Source: Massilia sp. BJB1822 (GTDB taxonomy: Bacteria > Pseudomonadota > Gammaproteobacteria > Burkholderiales > Burkholderiaceae_D). Taken from it: 64,000 bases of DNA. The DNA is taken from NCBI RefSeq assembly GCF_013369485.1, contig NZ_JABWEB010000018.1, positions 1 through 64,000 on the forward strand, written 5' to 3'. The position numbers and the translations under genes are program-made. Below the pieces are notes generated by a model, which made no database searches, was not told the origin of the DNA, and worked only from the letters and a program-made list of their open reading frames with translations. Positions 32,010 to 41,300 of this stretch are shown piece by piece (within the stretch, counting starts at the first letter, position 1; the number at the start of each line of letters is the position of its first letter).

Positions 32010-34358
32010 ATGACAGAACTGAAGAACAACGAACGCGAACTCCAGCTGTTCCGCCGCCGTCTGGCGGTGATCGGCTTGCTGGTCTTTGTCTGCTTTGGCC
32101 TGCTGCTGGCGCGCTTCATCTGGCTGCAAGTCATTCAGCATAGCCATTACGCCGCCAAGGCCGAGGACAACCGCATCGCCCTGGTGCCGGTGGTGCCCAA
32201 CCGCGGCCTGATCATGGACCGCAACGGCGTGGTCCTGGCCCGCAACTACTCGGCCTACACGCTGGAGATCACCCCGTCCAAGCTGCGCATTCCGCTGGAC
32301 GCCACCATCGATGAACTGGCAACCCTGGTCGAGGTCACGCCCAAGGACCGGCGCCGCTTCAAGAAGCTGCTGGACGACTCCAAGAATTTCGAGAGCGTGC
32401 CGCTGCGCACCCGTCTGACGGACGATGAGGTGGCGCGCTTCTCGGCCCAGCGCTTCCGCTTCCCCGGCGTGGAAATCCAGGCGCGCCTGTTCCGTCAGTA
32501 TCCGCTGGGCGAGGTGGCCTCCCACGTCATCGGCTATATCGGCCGCATTAACCAGAACGAAAAGAAAACGCTGGAAGCATCCGACGATGCCTCCAACTAC
32601 AACGGTACCGACTACATCGGCAAGGAAGGCCTGGAAAAGAGCTACGAGCGCTATCTGCATGGCGTGACCGGCTACGAAGAGGTGGAAGTGTCCGCCGGCG
32701 GCCGCGCCGTGCAAACCCTGTCGCGCAAGGCGCCCACGCCCGGCAGCAATCTGATTCTCTCCATCGATATCGAACTGCAGAAAGTGGTGGAAGAAGCTTT
32801 CGGCGAATGGCGCGGCGCGCTGGTGGCGATCGAGCCATCGACCGGCGACGTGCTGGCCTATGTCTCGCGTCCCGGCTACGACCCCAATCTGTTCGTGGAC
32901 GGCATCGACCAGCAAAGCTGGAATGAGCTGAATACCTCGCTCGACAAGCCGATGGTGAACCGCCCGCTGTCCGGCACCTATGCGCCGGGCTCCACCTTCA
33001 AGCCATTCATGGCACTGGCCGCGCTGGAGCTGGGCAAGCGCACCACCAGCCAGGCGATTCACGATCCGGGCTACTACTACCTGGGCAACCACAAATTCCG
33101 CGACGACGTGGTGTATGGCCACGGCACCGTCGATATGCGCAAGTCCATCGTCGTGTCCTGCAATACCTACTACTATGCCCTGGGCCGCGATATGGGCATC
33201 GACAATATCCACGACTTCATGAAGCCCTTCGGCTTCGGCCAGCCGACCGGCATCGACCTCGAGAACGAGAAGTCGGGCGTGCTGCCTTCGCAGGAATGGA
33301 AGCAGAACCGCTTCAAGAAAAATCCGCGCGCCGGCAAATGGGTGGGCGGCGATACTATCTCGGTCAGTAACGGATCAGGCTACAACTCCTACACGCCCTT
33401 GCAAGTGGCGCATGCCGTGTCTATCCTGGCTAACAACGGCGTGGTGATGAAGCCGCACCTGGTGAAGATCATCGAGGACGGCGCCACCAAGACGCGCAAG
33501 CTGACCGTGCCGAAGGAAAGCTACCGCATTCCGCTCAAGCAGGAAAATATCGACTTCATCAAGGAGGCCATGGTGGGCGTGACCAGCGAACCTGGCGGCA
33601 CGGCCTTCCGCTCCTTCGGCGGCGCAGGCTATACCGTGGGCGGCAAGACCGGCACGGCGCAGGTGGTGGCGATCAAGGCCAACGAGAAGTACAACGCGGC
33701 CACCATGCCGGAACGCCTGCGCGACAACGCCTGGTTCACCGCCTTCGCGCCGGCCGACAAGCCGCGCATCGTGCTGGCCATGATCGTGGAGAATGCCGGT
33801 TTCGGCGGCCAGATCGCGGCGCCGATCGCGCGCAAAGTGCTGGACTTCTACCTGCTGGGCAAACGCCCGACCGAGAAAGACACGACCAAGGTGCCGAAGG
33901 AAGACGCCGAATCGCTGCAGCCGATCGAAGAGCTGAGCGAGGAAGAGGAAATCGCCGCCATCATGGAACAGCGCCGCGCGGAACAGGCGCAGGCCGAGCC
34001 GCCGCTGATGTCGCCGGTCACGCCTCCAGCCGCCGCGCATGGCCATACGCACAGCCACGGCGTGAAGCCGGGCGCTGCTCCCGCCGGCAAACCCGCCGCG
34101 ACGCAGCCTGCGCAAGCGCGGCCGGCAGCGCCGGCTGGTACTGGCGCCACCGCGCCGGCTGCTGGACCTGCGCCCAGAGCGGCGCCTACGGGAGCCGCGG
34201 CTGCGGCGCCGCCTAAACCTGCGACAGCGGTACCGGCGCCTGTTCGTCCGGCGCAAACGGCGCCCGCCTCGCCTGCGCAAGCCGCGCCGGGACCGCGTCC
34301 CGCGCCGCAGCCGGTGCAGCAGCAGCCGGCCACGGTGCCACCGCGCCAGAAAGAGTGA
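32010..34358 (+). CDS. mrdA: Penicillin-binding protein 2 (peptidoglycan DD-transpeptidase MrdA)
   Basis: A 782-residue elongation-specific transpeptidase. A membrane helix (residues about 17-38) is followed by the PBP dimerisation domain and the transpeptidase domain. The nucleophile is S328 in APGSTFKPF, then SCN in VVSCNTYYYALG, and KTGTAQ in VGGKTGTAQVV. About 140 residues after the domain form a long Ala/Pro-rich cytologically periplasmic tail, with a His cluster HGHTHSHG near residue 675. Usual length in E. coli is 633, so the tail is extra. It is paired with rodA 7 bp downstream. Confidence 0.97.
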   Translation: MTELKNNERELQLFRRRLAVIGLLVFVCFGLLLARFIWLQVIQHSHYAAKAEDNRIALVPVVPNRGLIMDRNGVVLARNYSAYTLEITPSKLRIPLDATIDELATLVEVTPKDRRRFKKLLDDSKNFESVPLRTRLTDDEVARFSAQRFRFPGVEIQARLFRQYPLGEVASHVIGYIGRINQNEKKTLEASDDASNYNGTDYIGKEGLEKSYERYLHGVTGYEEVEVSAGGRAVQTLSRKAPTPGSNLILSIDIELQKVVEEAFGEWRGALVAIEPSTGDVLAYVSRPGYDPNLFVDGIDQQSWNELNTSLDKPMVNRPLSGTYAPGSTFKPFMALAALELGKRTTSQAIHDPGYYYLGNHKFRDDVVYGHGTVDMRKSIVVSCNTYYYALGRDMGIDNIHDFMKPFGFGQPTGIDLENEKSGVLPSQEWKQNRFKKNPRAGKWVGGDTISVSNGSGYNSYTPLQVAHAVSILANNGVVMKPHLVKIIEDGATKTRKLTVPKESYRIPLKQENIDFIKEAMVGVTSEPGGTAFRSFGGAGYTVGGKTGTAQVVAIKANEKYNAATMPERLRDNAWFTAFAPADKPRIVLAMIVENAGFGGQIAAPIARKVLDFYLLGKRPTEKDTTKVPKEDAESLQPIEELSEEEEIAAIMEQRRAEQAQAEPPLMSPVTPPAAAHGHTHSHGVKPGAAPAGKPAATQPAQARPAAPAGTGATAPAAGPAPRAAPTGAAAAAPPKPATAVPAPVRPAQTAPASPAQAAPGPRPAPQPVQQQPATVPPRQKE

Positions 34359-34365
34359 GGTAAGC

Positions 34366-35481
34366 ATGTCCATCAATGAACGACGTTCCCTGGCGCGCCG
34401 TCTGCGTCCCTATTTCGCGGTCTTCGACATACCGCTGATGCTCATCCTCATTATGCTGCTGACCACCAGCCTGTTTACGCTGATGTCGGCCAGCATGGGC
34501 ATTCCCGGCAAGATCGAAGACCAGATCCGCAATATCTGCATGTCCTTCTTCGTCATGTGGGTGGTGGCGAACGTCTCGCCGCAGACCATGATGCGCATCG
34601 CCTTGCCCGCCTATGTGATCACGGTGATGCTGCTGGTGGCTGTGGCGCTGTTCGGTGTGATCAAGCTGGGCGCGCGGCGCTGGCTGCACATCGGCGTCAT
34701 TGACATCCAGCCTTCCGAATTCGCCAAGATCGCCGTGCCGCTGATGCTGGCCTGGTTCTTCCAGCAGCACCAGGGCCAGCTGCGCTGGCACGCCTACGCC
34801 ATCGCCGCCGTGCTGCTGCTGGTGCCGACGGTGCTCATCATGCGCCAGCCCGACCTGGGCACGGCCATGCTGGTGATCGCTGCCGGCTTCTGCGTGATCT
34901 TCCTCGGCGGCCTGTCGTGGAAGGCGCTGGCGGCGCTGGTGCTGATGGGCGCGGCCAGCATGCCGGTGGCCTGGTCCATGCTGCACGACTACCAGCGCGA
35001 GCGCGTGCTGACCCTGATCGACCCCACCTCCGACCCGCTGGGCAAGGGCTTCCACATCATCCAGTCCACCATTGCCGTGGGTTCGGGCGGCATGTTCGGC
35101 AAGGGCTGGAAAGAGGGCACCCAGGCCCACCTCGAATTCATCCCCGAACGCACCACCGACTTTATCTTCGCCGTGTATTCGGAAGAATTCGGCCTGGCGG
35201 GCAATCTCTTCCTGATGTTCCTCTACCTGCTGCTGATCGGGCGCGGGCTGATGATCGCCGGCGGCGCACCCAACTTCTTCACGCGCCTGCTGGCAGGCGC
35301 CATCACCATGATTTTCTTCACCTATGCCTTCGTCAATATGGGCATGGTAAGCGGCATTCTGCCGGTCGTCGGGGTGCCTCTTCCATTCATGAGTTACGGC
35401 GGCACTGCGCTGCTGACGCTGGGTCTGGCCTCGGGCATCCTGATGAGTATTCAACGTCACAGAAAGCTGGTACAGACATGA
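34366..35481 (+). CDS. rodA: Rod shape-determining protein RodA (SEDS glycosyltransferase)
   Basis: A 371-residue SEDS-family peptidoglycan polymerase with about ten membrane helices. Family blocks present are GARRWLHIGVIDIQPSEFAKIAVPL, LGTAMLVIAAGF, the loop FIPERTTDFIFAVYSEEFGLAGN with the catalytic Asp region, and PLPFMSYGGTALL near the end. It polymerises glycan strands with PBP2. It starts 7 bp after mrdA, and its stop overlaps the rlpA start (ATGA). Confidence 0.97.
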   Translation: MSINERRSLARRLRPYFAVFDIPLMLILIMLLTTSLFTLMSASMGIPGKIEDQIRNICMSFFVMWVVANVSPQTMMRIALPAYVITVMLLVAVALFGVIKLGARRWLHIGVIDIQPSEFAKIAVPLMLAWFFQQHQGQLRWHAYAIAAVLLLVPTVLIMRQPDLGTAMLVIAAGFCVIFLGGLSWKALAALVLMGAASMPVAWSMLHDYQRERVLTLIDPTSDPLGKGFHIIQSTIAVGSGGMFGKGWKEGTQAHLEFIPERTTDFIFAVYSEEFGLAGNLFLMFLYLLLIGRGLMIAGGAPNFFTRLLAGAITMIFFTYAFVNMGMVSGILPVVGVPLPFMSYGGTALLTLGLASGILMSIQRHRKLVQT

Positions 35482-36692
35482 TGCAAAACACCCTTCAACG
35501 CTGCGCGGCCGGTGCGCTCGCACTGGCCCTGCTGGCGCTGGCCGGATGTACCAGCGTGCCGCTGAATCCTTCAAGCAAGCCGACGCCCACGCCGCCCGCC
35601 GCCAAGCCGCGTGCCCAGGAACCCGGCGTGCCGGTGCTGCCGCCGGCGAACTCGGGACGTGGCGGCTACTACAAAGACGATGGCCCCGGCGAGAATCCAC
35701 CGCCCAATCTGATGCAAACCCCGGACGCTGAACCGCGCGAAGAGCCGCCGCTGCCGCGCGCCAACCGTCCCTACGTCGTGCTGGGCAAAACCTACACGCC
35801 GATCTCCGGCGACAAGCCTTTCGTGCAGCGCGGCCTGGGCACCTGGTATGGCAAGAAATTCCATGGCCAGCGCACCTCGTCGGGCGAGCTATACGATATG
35901 TACAAGATGACGGCGGCCCATCCGACGCTGCCGATTCCGTCCTATGCCAAGGTCACGAACCTGGATAACGGCAATGTGGTGGTGGTGCGCATCAATGACC
36001 GCGGACCATTCCACTCGACACGCATCATCGACGTCTCTTACACGGCCGCGCTGAAACTGGGCCTGCTGGGCAAAGGCAGCCACCAGCTCGAAGTGGTGCG
36101 CCTGCTGCCGTCCGATATGGCGGCCATGGCGGAAGCGCGCAAGAAAAGCGGCGACACCGGCGCCCGTCAGGTGGCGCTGCCATCCGAGCAGAGCGCGTCC
36201 GTGCAAACCGCATCGGTGCAGGCCGCGCCAGCGCAAGCTGCCGCGCAGCAGCCAGCCTGGCAGCAAGGCGGCCAAACCCCGCGCGCGATGCCGAAAGCGG
36301 CGCCGATGCTGGCCGTCAGCCGCAGCGCGCCGGAAGCCGCACCGGCAGCGCAGGCGAGCACCCTTGGCACAGCCGGCGCCGACACCGGCAGCATCCAGCC
36401 CGCCAATGACAGCGTGCAGGCGACCGGCGATGCAGCACCGGCCAGTGCCGCCGCAGCCACAGGCCAGGGCAACTACTATCTGCAGCTGGGTGCCTACTCG
36501 CGCCAGGAAAACGCCGAAGCCGCGCGCAGCCAGCTGATGTCTGCCGGCAGTGGACCCGATTACGAGATCGTCCAAGCCGGCAGCGTCTACCGCCTGTACG
36601 GCGGCCCCTTCGCCAGCCGCCAGGACGCAGCCCAAGCCGCCCAGCGCCTGCCAACGGCCCTCAAGCTCAAGCCCCTCATCATCCAGCGCTAA
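35478..36692 (+). CDS. rlpA: RlpA-family septal ring lytic transglycosylase with SPOR domain
   Basis: A 404-residue lipoprotein. The signal ends in a lipobox LALAGC (Cys about residue 24). The double-psi beta-barrel RlpA domain carries GLGTWYGKKFHGQRTSSGE and the catalytic Asp in VVVRINDRGPF. A Gln/Ala-rich linker leads to a C-terminal SPOR domain (about residues 330-404, YYLQLGAYSRQENAEAA) that binds denuded septal glycan. RlpA cleaves such glycan strands (known in Pseudomonas). Two adjacent ATGs (35478, 35481) exist; the first overlaps the rodA stop. It closes the mre operon. Confidence 0.95.
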   Translation: MMQNTLQRCAAGALALALLALAGCTSVPLNPSSKPTPTPPAAKPRAQEPGVPVLPPANSGRGGYYKDDGPGENPPPNLMQTPDAEPREEPPLPRANRPYVVLGKTYTPISGDKPFVQRGLGTWYGKKFHGQRTSSGELYDMYKMTAAHPTLPIPSYAKVTNLDNGNVVVVRINDRGPFHSTRIIDVSYTAALKLGLLGKGSHQLEVVRLLPSDMAAMAEARKKSGDTGARQVALPSEQSASVQTASVQAAPAQAAAQQPAWQQGGQTPRAMPKAAPMLAVSRSAPEAAPAAQASTLGTAGADTGSIQPANDSVQATGDAAPASAAAATGQGNYYLQLGAYSRQENAEAARSQLMSAGSGPDYEIVQAGSVYRLYGGPFASRQDAAQAAQRLPTALKLKPLIIQR

Positions 36693-36739
36693 GCCCGCGC
36701 CCCCAAGTTTGATCCAGCGAAAACGCCGGGCCGGGCTTA
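36690..36739. terminator. Long-loop inverted repeat between convergent rlpA and SPOR gene
   Basis: TAAGCCCG at the rlpA stop pairs with CGGGCTTA at the stop of the opposite SPOR gene, about 35 bases apart, with a GCC/GGC-rich interior. Both stop codons lie in the arms. It may end both transcripts, but there is no clear T tract beyond TTATTT. Confidence 0.4.
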
Positions 36740-37423
36740 TTTGCAGGCGCGGCTTTCTTGGGCGGGGAATTTTTCGGCGATTTGCAGCAGGCTGCCTTTG
36801 GTTTCGCGGCTGATGCCGCGGAATTGGAAGGCCATCTGCTTGCTGGCGCTCATGCGCGGTGCGCTGCGGGCGCTGTGGACGCCTTGTTTGTTGAGGGTGG
36901 CCAGCAGGTTCTGGGCGGCGGTCTCGGTCTTGAAGACGCCCAGGGAGATGGCCCAGCGCAGCGGGCTATTGTCGGAAATGACAAAATAGTTGGTGACGCC
37001 CAGCGCGCGCAGTTCGCCGGCTTTCTTGTCGGCGCCTTCTTTGCTGCCTTGCGGCGGGATGTAGACGATGTAGCCGGTGATTTCCTGGCCGGGCAGGTTG
37101 CGGCGCGCCTGGCGGTCGCCCAGGCCGAGCGCGGCGATCTGCGCTTCGAAGCGGCGCGCGTCGGGCAGGAGGAAGTTGCCGATTTCCAGGCAGGCGATGG
37201 TTTCCGGCTCGTCCTTTGCCACGGGTGGCGGCGGTGGCGCGGCGGCGGCGACGTTGGCGCTGGCTTTGGCGGCACTGATCAGGGCCAGCTTATCTGCGTT
37301 CTGCTGGTTTTGCAGGCGCGCCGGTTCGCGCTCGCTGCCGCTGAAGTGGCCGAGGTAGCCTTCGCCAAAGGCAAACAGCGCGGCATTGGCGGCGAGCAGC
37401 AGGAAGAAGAGCAGTTTCAGCAC
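36737..37423 (-). CDS. SPOR domain-containing membrane protein
   Basis: A 228-residue protein with an N-terminal membrane anchor (LKLLFFLLLAANAALFAF). A variable linker with a PPPPP run (about residue 63) is followed by a C-terminal domain that has the RNLPGQEITGYIVYIPPQGSKEGA and SLGVFKTETAAQNLLATL patterns of SPOR domains. The start is a GTG at 37423 with AGGA upstream, 10 bp after the coaX stop. It sits last in the minus-strand coaX-birA run. Role at the septum or periplasm is inferred from the SPOR fold. Confidence 0.8.
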   Translation of the reverse strand: MLKLLFFLLLAANAALFAFGEGYLGHFSGSEREPARLQNQQNADKLALISAAKASANVAAAAPPPPPVAKDEPETIACLEIGNFLLPDARRFEAQIAALGLGDRQARRNLPGQEITGYIVYIPPQGSKEGADKKAGELRALGVTNYFVISDNSPLRWAISLGVFKTETAAQNLLATLNKQGVHSARSAPRMSASKQMAFQFRGISRETKGSLLQIAEKFPAQESRACK

Positions 37424-37433
37424 GGTCGATCCT

Positions 37434-38201
37434 TCAGGCGCTGCGCGCGGCAGCGTGCAATCCAATCATGACGATGTTCTCGATATGCCGGTGCGGCAGG
37501 GCGAGGGTGCGGGCGATGTACGGCGCCGCTCCGCCCGAGATAATACATTCGCTGGCGCCATGCAGGGTAAATGCGCGTTCGATGGCGCCGGCTTGCGCGG
37601 CCAGGCAGCCGCTCAGGATGGCATCGTCGGTGTTGTCGGCAAAGCCTGCGGGCAGGACGGCGTCCTGGGCGATCTGCGGCAGCTGGGCGGTGTTGCGCGC
37701 GAGCGAGGTGGCCATCAGGCCCAGGCCGGGCAGGATCATCCCGCCGAGGAAGATGCCGTCGGCCGTCACCGCGTCGATGGTGGTGGCGGTGCCGCAGTTG
37801 GCGACGATGATGGGACGGCCCTGCGCCAGTGCATGGGCGCCGATGGCAGCGGCGAAACGGTCGCAGCCCAGCTGGCCGGGATTGCGGTAGCCGTTGCGCA
37901 GGCCGGCCCGTTCGGGCACGGAGGCGAACCATTCGATCGCCAGCGCGGACAGGCCCGGCACGGCGGCCAGCATCTGTTCCAGGTTTTCGCGCACGCCGGC
38001 GCCGGCCACATTCGCGGCCAGCACGCCGCGCACGCTGCGCCCGGGCAGGGCGGCCAATGCGGCTTGCCAGTCGCCGCCAAGGCGCGCGGCGTCGGCGTGC
38101 ATGACGGCGCCGGAAGCCAGCCAGGCGTCGAGCGCTGCGGCCTGCTCGTCCACCAAGGCCCACTTGATGCGGGTATTGCCGGCGTCGATCAACAGCTTCA
38201 T
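37434..38201 (-). CDS. coaX: Type III pantothenate kinase
   Basis: A 255-residue CoaX that phosphorylates pantothenate with ATP as the first step of CoA synthesis. The phosphate-binding block LLIDAGNTRIKW, the GCDRFAAAIGA segment, CGTATTID and GGMILPGL are conserved. Unlike CoaA, this type is not feedback-inhibited by CoA (family knowledge). Its start overlaps the end of birA by 4 bases, a very common betaproteobacterial pair. Confidence 0.95.
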   Translation of the reverse strand: MKLLIDAGNTRIKWALVDEQAAALDAWLASGAVMHADAARLGGDWQAALAALPGRSVRGVLAANVAGAGVRENLEQMLAAVPGLSALAIEWFASVPERAGLRNGYRNPGQLGCDRFAAAIGAHALAQGRPIIVANCGTATTIDAVTADGIFLGGMILPGLGLMATSLARNTAQLPQIAQDAVLPAGFADNTDDAILSGCLAAQAGAIERAFTLHGASECIISGGAAPYIARTLALPHRHIENIVMIGLHAAARSA

Positions 38202-39052
38202 GCCGTGCGCCTCAGCGAGACATCGCCCGACAGCACGGCGACGCGGCCGGACGGCGTGTCGAGCAGCAGGCGGCCGATATCGTCTACGCCGGCCGCCAGG
38301 CCTTGCTGCACGATCTGGCCCTGGTCGAGAATGCTGACCGGCTCGCCGCGCCAGGCTTGCAGTGCGTTCCAGCGTTCGGCGAAGGCGGCGAAGCCGGCAT
38401 CGTCGAATTCGGCCAGCGCGCCGGCCAGGCGGCTGAGCAGGGCCGCCACCAGCGCGTTGCGCTCCATCTGCGCCAGCCAGGGCGCGGAGGCGACGTCGCT
38501 GCGGCCGATGCCCGCTTCCAGTTCATCGGGCATCAGCAGATTCATGCCGCAGCCGATCACGGCCCAGATGCGGCTATCGGGCGCGCTCTGGGTTTCGACC
38601 AGAATGCCGGCCAGCTTGGCGCTGTCGCGCAGCACATCGTTCGGCCATTTCAGTTGCACCGGCACGCCGAGCGAAGCGACGGTTTCGGCGATGGCCACGC
38701 CCACCGCCAGCGGCAGGCCGGCCAGCTGCTGCAGCGGGCCTTTGAAGGGCCAGGCCAGCGAGAAGGTCAGCGAGGCGCCCGGTGCGGACAGCCAGGGCCG
38801 GCCGGCGCGGCCGCGTCCCGCCGTCTGCTCATGGGCGATGCGCAGGGTGGGGCCGTCGAGCAGGCCGGTATCGCCCAGCACGTCCTGGGGCGCATCGGCG
38901 GCGGCCTTCGCTGCGCCCGGCAGGCGCGCCAGCAGGTCGGCATTGGTGGAGCCGGTTTCCGCCACCACTTCGATGGCGACGTGGGAGGCGCTGGCGGCGC
39001 AGCCGGCCGCGATGGCCGCTGCGTTCAGCGTGGTGTTGGTATCGTTATTCAT
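38198..39052 (-). CDS. birA: Biotin--[acetyl-CoA-carboxylase] ligase
   Basis: A 284-residue monofunctional biotin ligase without the N-terminal helix-turn-helix of the E. coli bifunctional protein. Key motifs are the biotinyl-AMP loop AGRGRAGRPW, the LKWPNDVL segment, the KLAGILVET block and a C-terminal SH3-like domain. It attaches biotin to AccB. The ATG at 39052 overlaps the stop of the SDR gene (ATGA) and its own end overlaps coaX, so the three are coupled. Confidence 0.94.
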   Translation of the reverse strand: MNNDTNTTLNAAAIAAGCAASASHVAIEVVAETGSTNADLLARLPGAAKAAADAPQDVLGDTGLLDGPTLRIAHEQTAGRGRAGRPWLSAPGASLTFSLAWPFKGPLQQLAGLPLAVGVAIAETVASLGVPVQLKWPNDVLRDSAKLAGILVETQSAPDSRIWAVIGCGMNLLMPDELEAGIGRSDVASAPWLAQMERNALVAALLSRLAGALAEFDDAGFAAFAERWNALQAWRGEPVSILDQGQIVQQGLAAGVDDIGRLLLDTPSGRVAVLSGDVSLRRTA

Positions 39053-39828
39053 ATCGCGGTCTTGCGCGCTTTGCGCGGCGCCTTTGTAAAGGCCAGGTCG
39101 TAAATAAAATTGGGCAGCAGGCGCAGCACTCTGGCAACCACGCCCATCTGCCATGGGATAACGCGATAGCGGCTGCCGCGCGCAATCGTCTGCACGGCGG
39201 CGGCGGCGAATTGGTCGGGCGCCATCAGGAAGGGCATGGCGTAGGCATTCTTCTGTGTCATCGGCGTGTCGATATAGCCGGGGGCGATGGTAACGACCTG
39301 GATGCCATATGGCCGCATTTCCAGCCGCAGCGATTCGCAGTAAGTGGCCACTGCGGCTTTGGACGCGCTGTAGGCGCCGCCGCCCGGCAGCCCGCGCACG
39401 CCGGCCACGCTGGCGATGCCGACCAGGCGCGCCGGCGTTCCCTGCGCGCGCATGGCGGCGATAAAGGGCGAGAAGGTGGCGACGGTGGCCGTGACATTGG
39501 TGGCGAACACCGCGTCGAATACCGGCAGGTCTTCTTCCAGCTCGGTCAGCGTGCCATGCGAAATGCCGGCATTGGCGATGACCACGTCCACGCCGCCGGC
39601 ATGGGCCAGGAAGTCCGCGGCGGCGGCGCGCAGGGCGGCGCTGTCGCGCACATCGGCCGCATAGACGCGGTGGCGTTCGGCGTTGGGGAGGGTAGCGATC
39701 AGCGCCTGCAGAGCATCGCCACGGCGGGCCAGCAGGCCGAGCGTGGCGCCTTGCCTTGCATATTGCATGGCGAGAGCGGCGCCGATGCCGCTCGATGCGC
39801 CGGTGATGAAAACGCGGTTCAGTACCAT
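39049..39828 (-). CDS. SDR family NAD(P)-dependent oxidoreductase
   Basis: A 259-residue classical short-chain dehydrogenase. The cofactor loop is FITGASSGIGAALA, then NAG in VIANAGIS, the catalytic Ser in VGIASVAGVRG and the YSASKAA motif with Tyr and Lys. The RR after LLARR suggests NADP preference. The substrate is unknown. The C-terminal basic hydrophobic segment may touch membrane. It overlaps birA by 4 bases and starts 36 bp after dsbA. Confidence 0.9.
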   Translation of the reverse strand: MVLNRVFITGASSGIGAALAMQYARQGATLGLLARRGDALQALIATLPNAERHRVYAADVRDSAALRAAAADFLAHAGGVDVVIANAGISHGTLTELEEDLPVFDAVFATNVTATVATFSPFIAAMRAQGTPARLVGIASVAGVRGLPGGGAYSASKAAVATYCESLRLEMRPYGIQVVTIAPGYIDTPMTQKNAYAMPFLMAPDQFAAAAVQTIARGSRYRVIPWQMGVVARVLRLLPNFIYDLAFTKAPRKARKTAI

Positions 39829-39864
39829 GATGCGCTCAGTTCCCGAGCCGCGCCGGGGTGGACA

Positions 39865-40536
39865 TTACTTCTTTTCAGACTTGGCCTTGGCGGCCAGATA
39901 GTCCATCACCGTCAGGGCGGACTGGTGGTAGGCCGCCTCGTCCTGCGCGCCGCCGGCATTGGCGTGCGCCATATGCGGCGCGGTCTGGAAGCGGCCGTCG
40001 ATGACGATGGCGGGCCAGGAATCGATCTTGTAGGCTTCCATCAGCGCGCCCGAACGGCGTACCTTGGCGGCCACGCCGAAAGAGTTGTAGGCATCGGCGA
40101 ATTTGTTGCGCTCGATGCCGTTCTTGGCGGCCCATTCGAACACGGCGTCGTCGCTGCGCAGGCGGTTGCGTTCCTTGTGCATGGCGGCGAAGACTTTGGC
40201 ATGGTACTGCTCCAGCAGGCCAAGCGCTTCCAGCGTGTAGAACAGGCGCTGCTGCGGCAATGTGTTGTTGTCGTATGGGACGTGCACGCGCTTGAAGACG
40301 ATGTTGTCGCCCTGCTTGCGCACCCATTCGGCCAGCGAAGGCTCGAAGGCATTGCAGTGCGGGCAGTAATAGGCGAAGAACTCGATGACCTCGATTTTCT
40401 TGCCGGTGTCGGTATTCTGCGGCGTCGGCAGCGTCGTGTACTCGACGCCGTTTTTCGGGTCGGCGGGCGAGGCGGAGGCGCCCAGCGCCACGCTGCACAG
40501 GGCGAGGACAGCGAGTATCTTCTTCAGCAATTGCAT
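39865..40536 (-). CDS. dsbA: Thiol:disulfide interchange protein DsbA
   Basis: A 223-residue periplasmic oxidase with a signal peptide (residues 1-22, ending GASA). The active site is C58-P-H-C61 in FFAYYCPHCNAFEP, and the cis-Pro loop is DSWPAIVIDG. It introduces disulfide bonds into exported proteins. The ATG at 40536 opens the signal peptide and is chosen over a long upstream extension. The upstream SPOR gene is 29 bp away, giving the run argS-SPOR-dsbA. Confidence 0.95.
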   Translation of the reverse strand: MQLLKKILAVLALCSVALGASASPADPKNGVEYTTLPTPQNTDTGKKIEVIEFFAYYCPHCNAFEPSLAEWVRKQGDNIVFKRVHVPYDNNTLPQQRLFYTLEALGLLEQYHAKVFAAMHKERNRLRSDDAVFEWAAKNGIERNKFADAYNSFGVAAKVRRSGALMEAYKIDSWPAIVIDGRFQTAPHMAHANAGGAQDEAAYHQSALTVMDYLAAKAKSEKK

Positions 40537-40565
40537 CGTGGCTCCGTTCAGGTATATGCGCCGGT

Positions 40566-41279
40566 TCAGCGCTGGTTGCGGACGACGGCGACATCCACGC
40601 CGTTTTCGGACAGTTTGGAACGCACCTTGTTCATGGCCTCCACCTGGGTGAAGGGTCCCATGCGCACGCGATGCAGCACGCCGGTATCGGTGGTGCGGTC
40701 GGACACGGTGGCTTCGAAGCCCATCAGAGCCAGCTTGGCGCGCGTGTTTTCGGCATCGGCCGCTTCGCGGAAGGCGCCAGCCTGCAGATAATAGACCCAT
40801 TTCTCGTCGCCGGCGGCGGCAGGCGCCGCGGCGGGAGCTGCCGCAGCGCCGGCAGCCGGCGCCTTGGCGGCCGTCTTCGGCGCATTCTGCGCTTCGATGC
40901 GGTCCACCACCTGCTGCAGCGGATCCGGTTGTGGCGGCGCTTTCGGCGCTTCCTTGGCGACGGCTGGCGCCGGCGCCGGCGTTGCGGCCGGGGTCTCGCG
41001 CACTACCGGCGCCTTAGCTTCTTCCCGCGCGAAGTCCTTGGCCGCTTCGCGCGTCGCGTCCTTATTGCCGTACATCGGTTTGTTCGGATCGGAAATCTGG
41101 CCTGCCGCCGGTTCGCTGGCCTTGCCGGACTTGCTGGCGCGGTCGGTGAACGGCGATTGGCCCTTGGTGATCATCAGCGCCACTACGACAGCGATGCCAA
41201 GACCGATGACCAGACCGATGATGATGCCAACCAGGGTGTTGCCTTGCTGACGTTGCACGGAAATAGGGCGGAAAGTCAT
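40566..41279 (-). CDS. SPOR domain-containing protein (FtsN-like)
   Basis: A 237-residue inner-membrane protein. One N-terminal transmembrane helix (about residues 15-37, TLVGIIIGLVIGLGIAVVVAL) is followed by a charged Ala/Pro-rich linker and a C-terminal SPOR domain (about 160-237, WVYYLQAGAFREAADAENTRA). The order matches FtsN-like proteins that bind denuded glycan at the division site. The position between argS and dsbA is typical in betaproteobacteria. The start at 41279 puts the helix near the N-terminus. Confidence 0.88.
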   Translation of the reverse strand: MTFRPISVQRQQGNTLVGIIIGLVIGLGIAVVVALMITKGQSPFTDRASKSGKASEPAAGQISDPNKPMYGNKDATREAAKDFAREEAKAPVVRETPAATPAPAPAVAKEAPKAPPQPDPLQQVVDRIEAQNAPKTAAKAPAAGAAAAPAAAPAAAGDEKWVYYLQAGAFREAADAENTRAKLALMGFEATVSDRTTDTGVLHRVRMGPFTQVEAMNKVRSKLSENGVDVAVVRNQR

Positions 41280-41300
41280 TGTGCGGGAAGTCCTTCGCAA

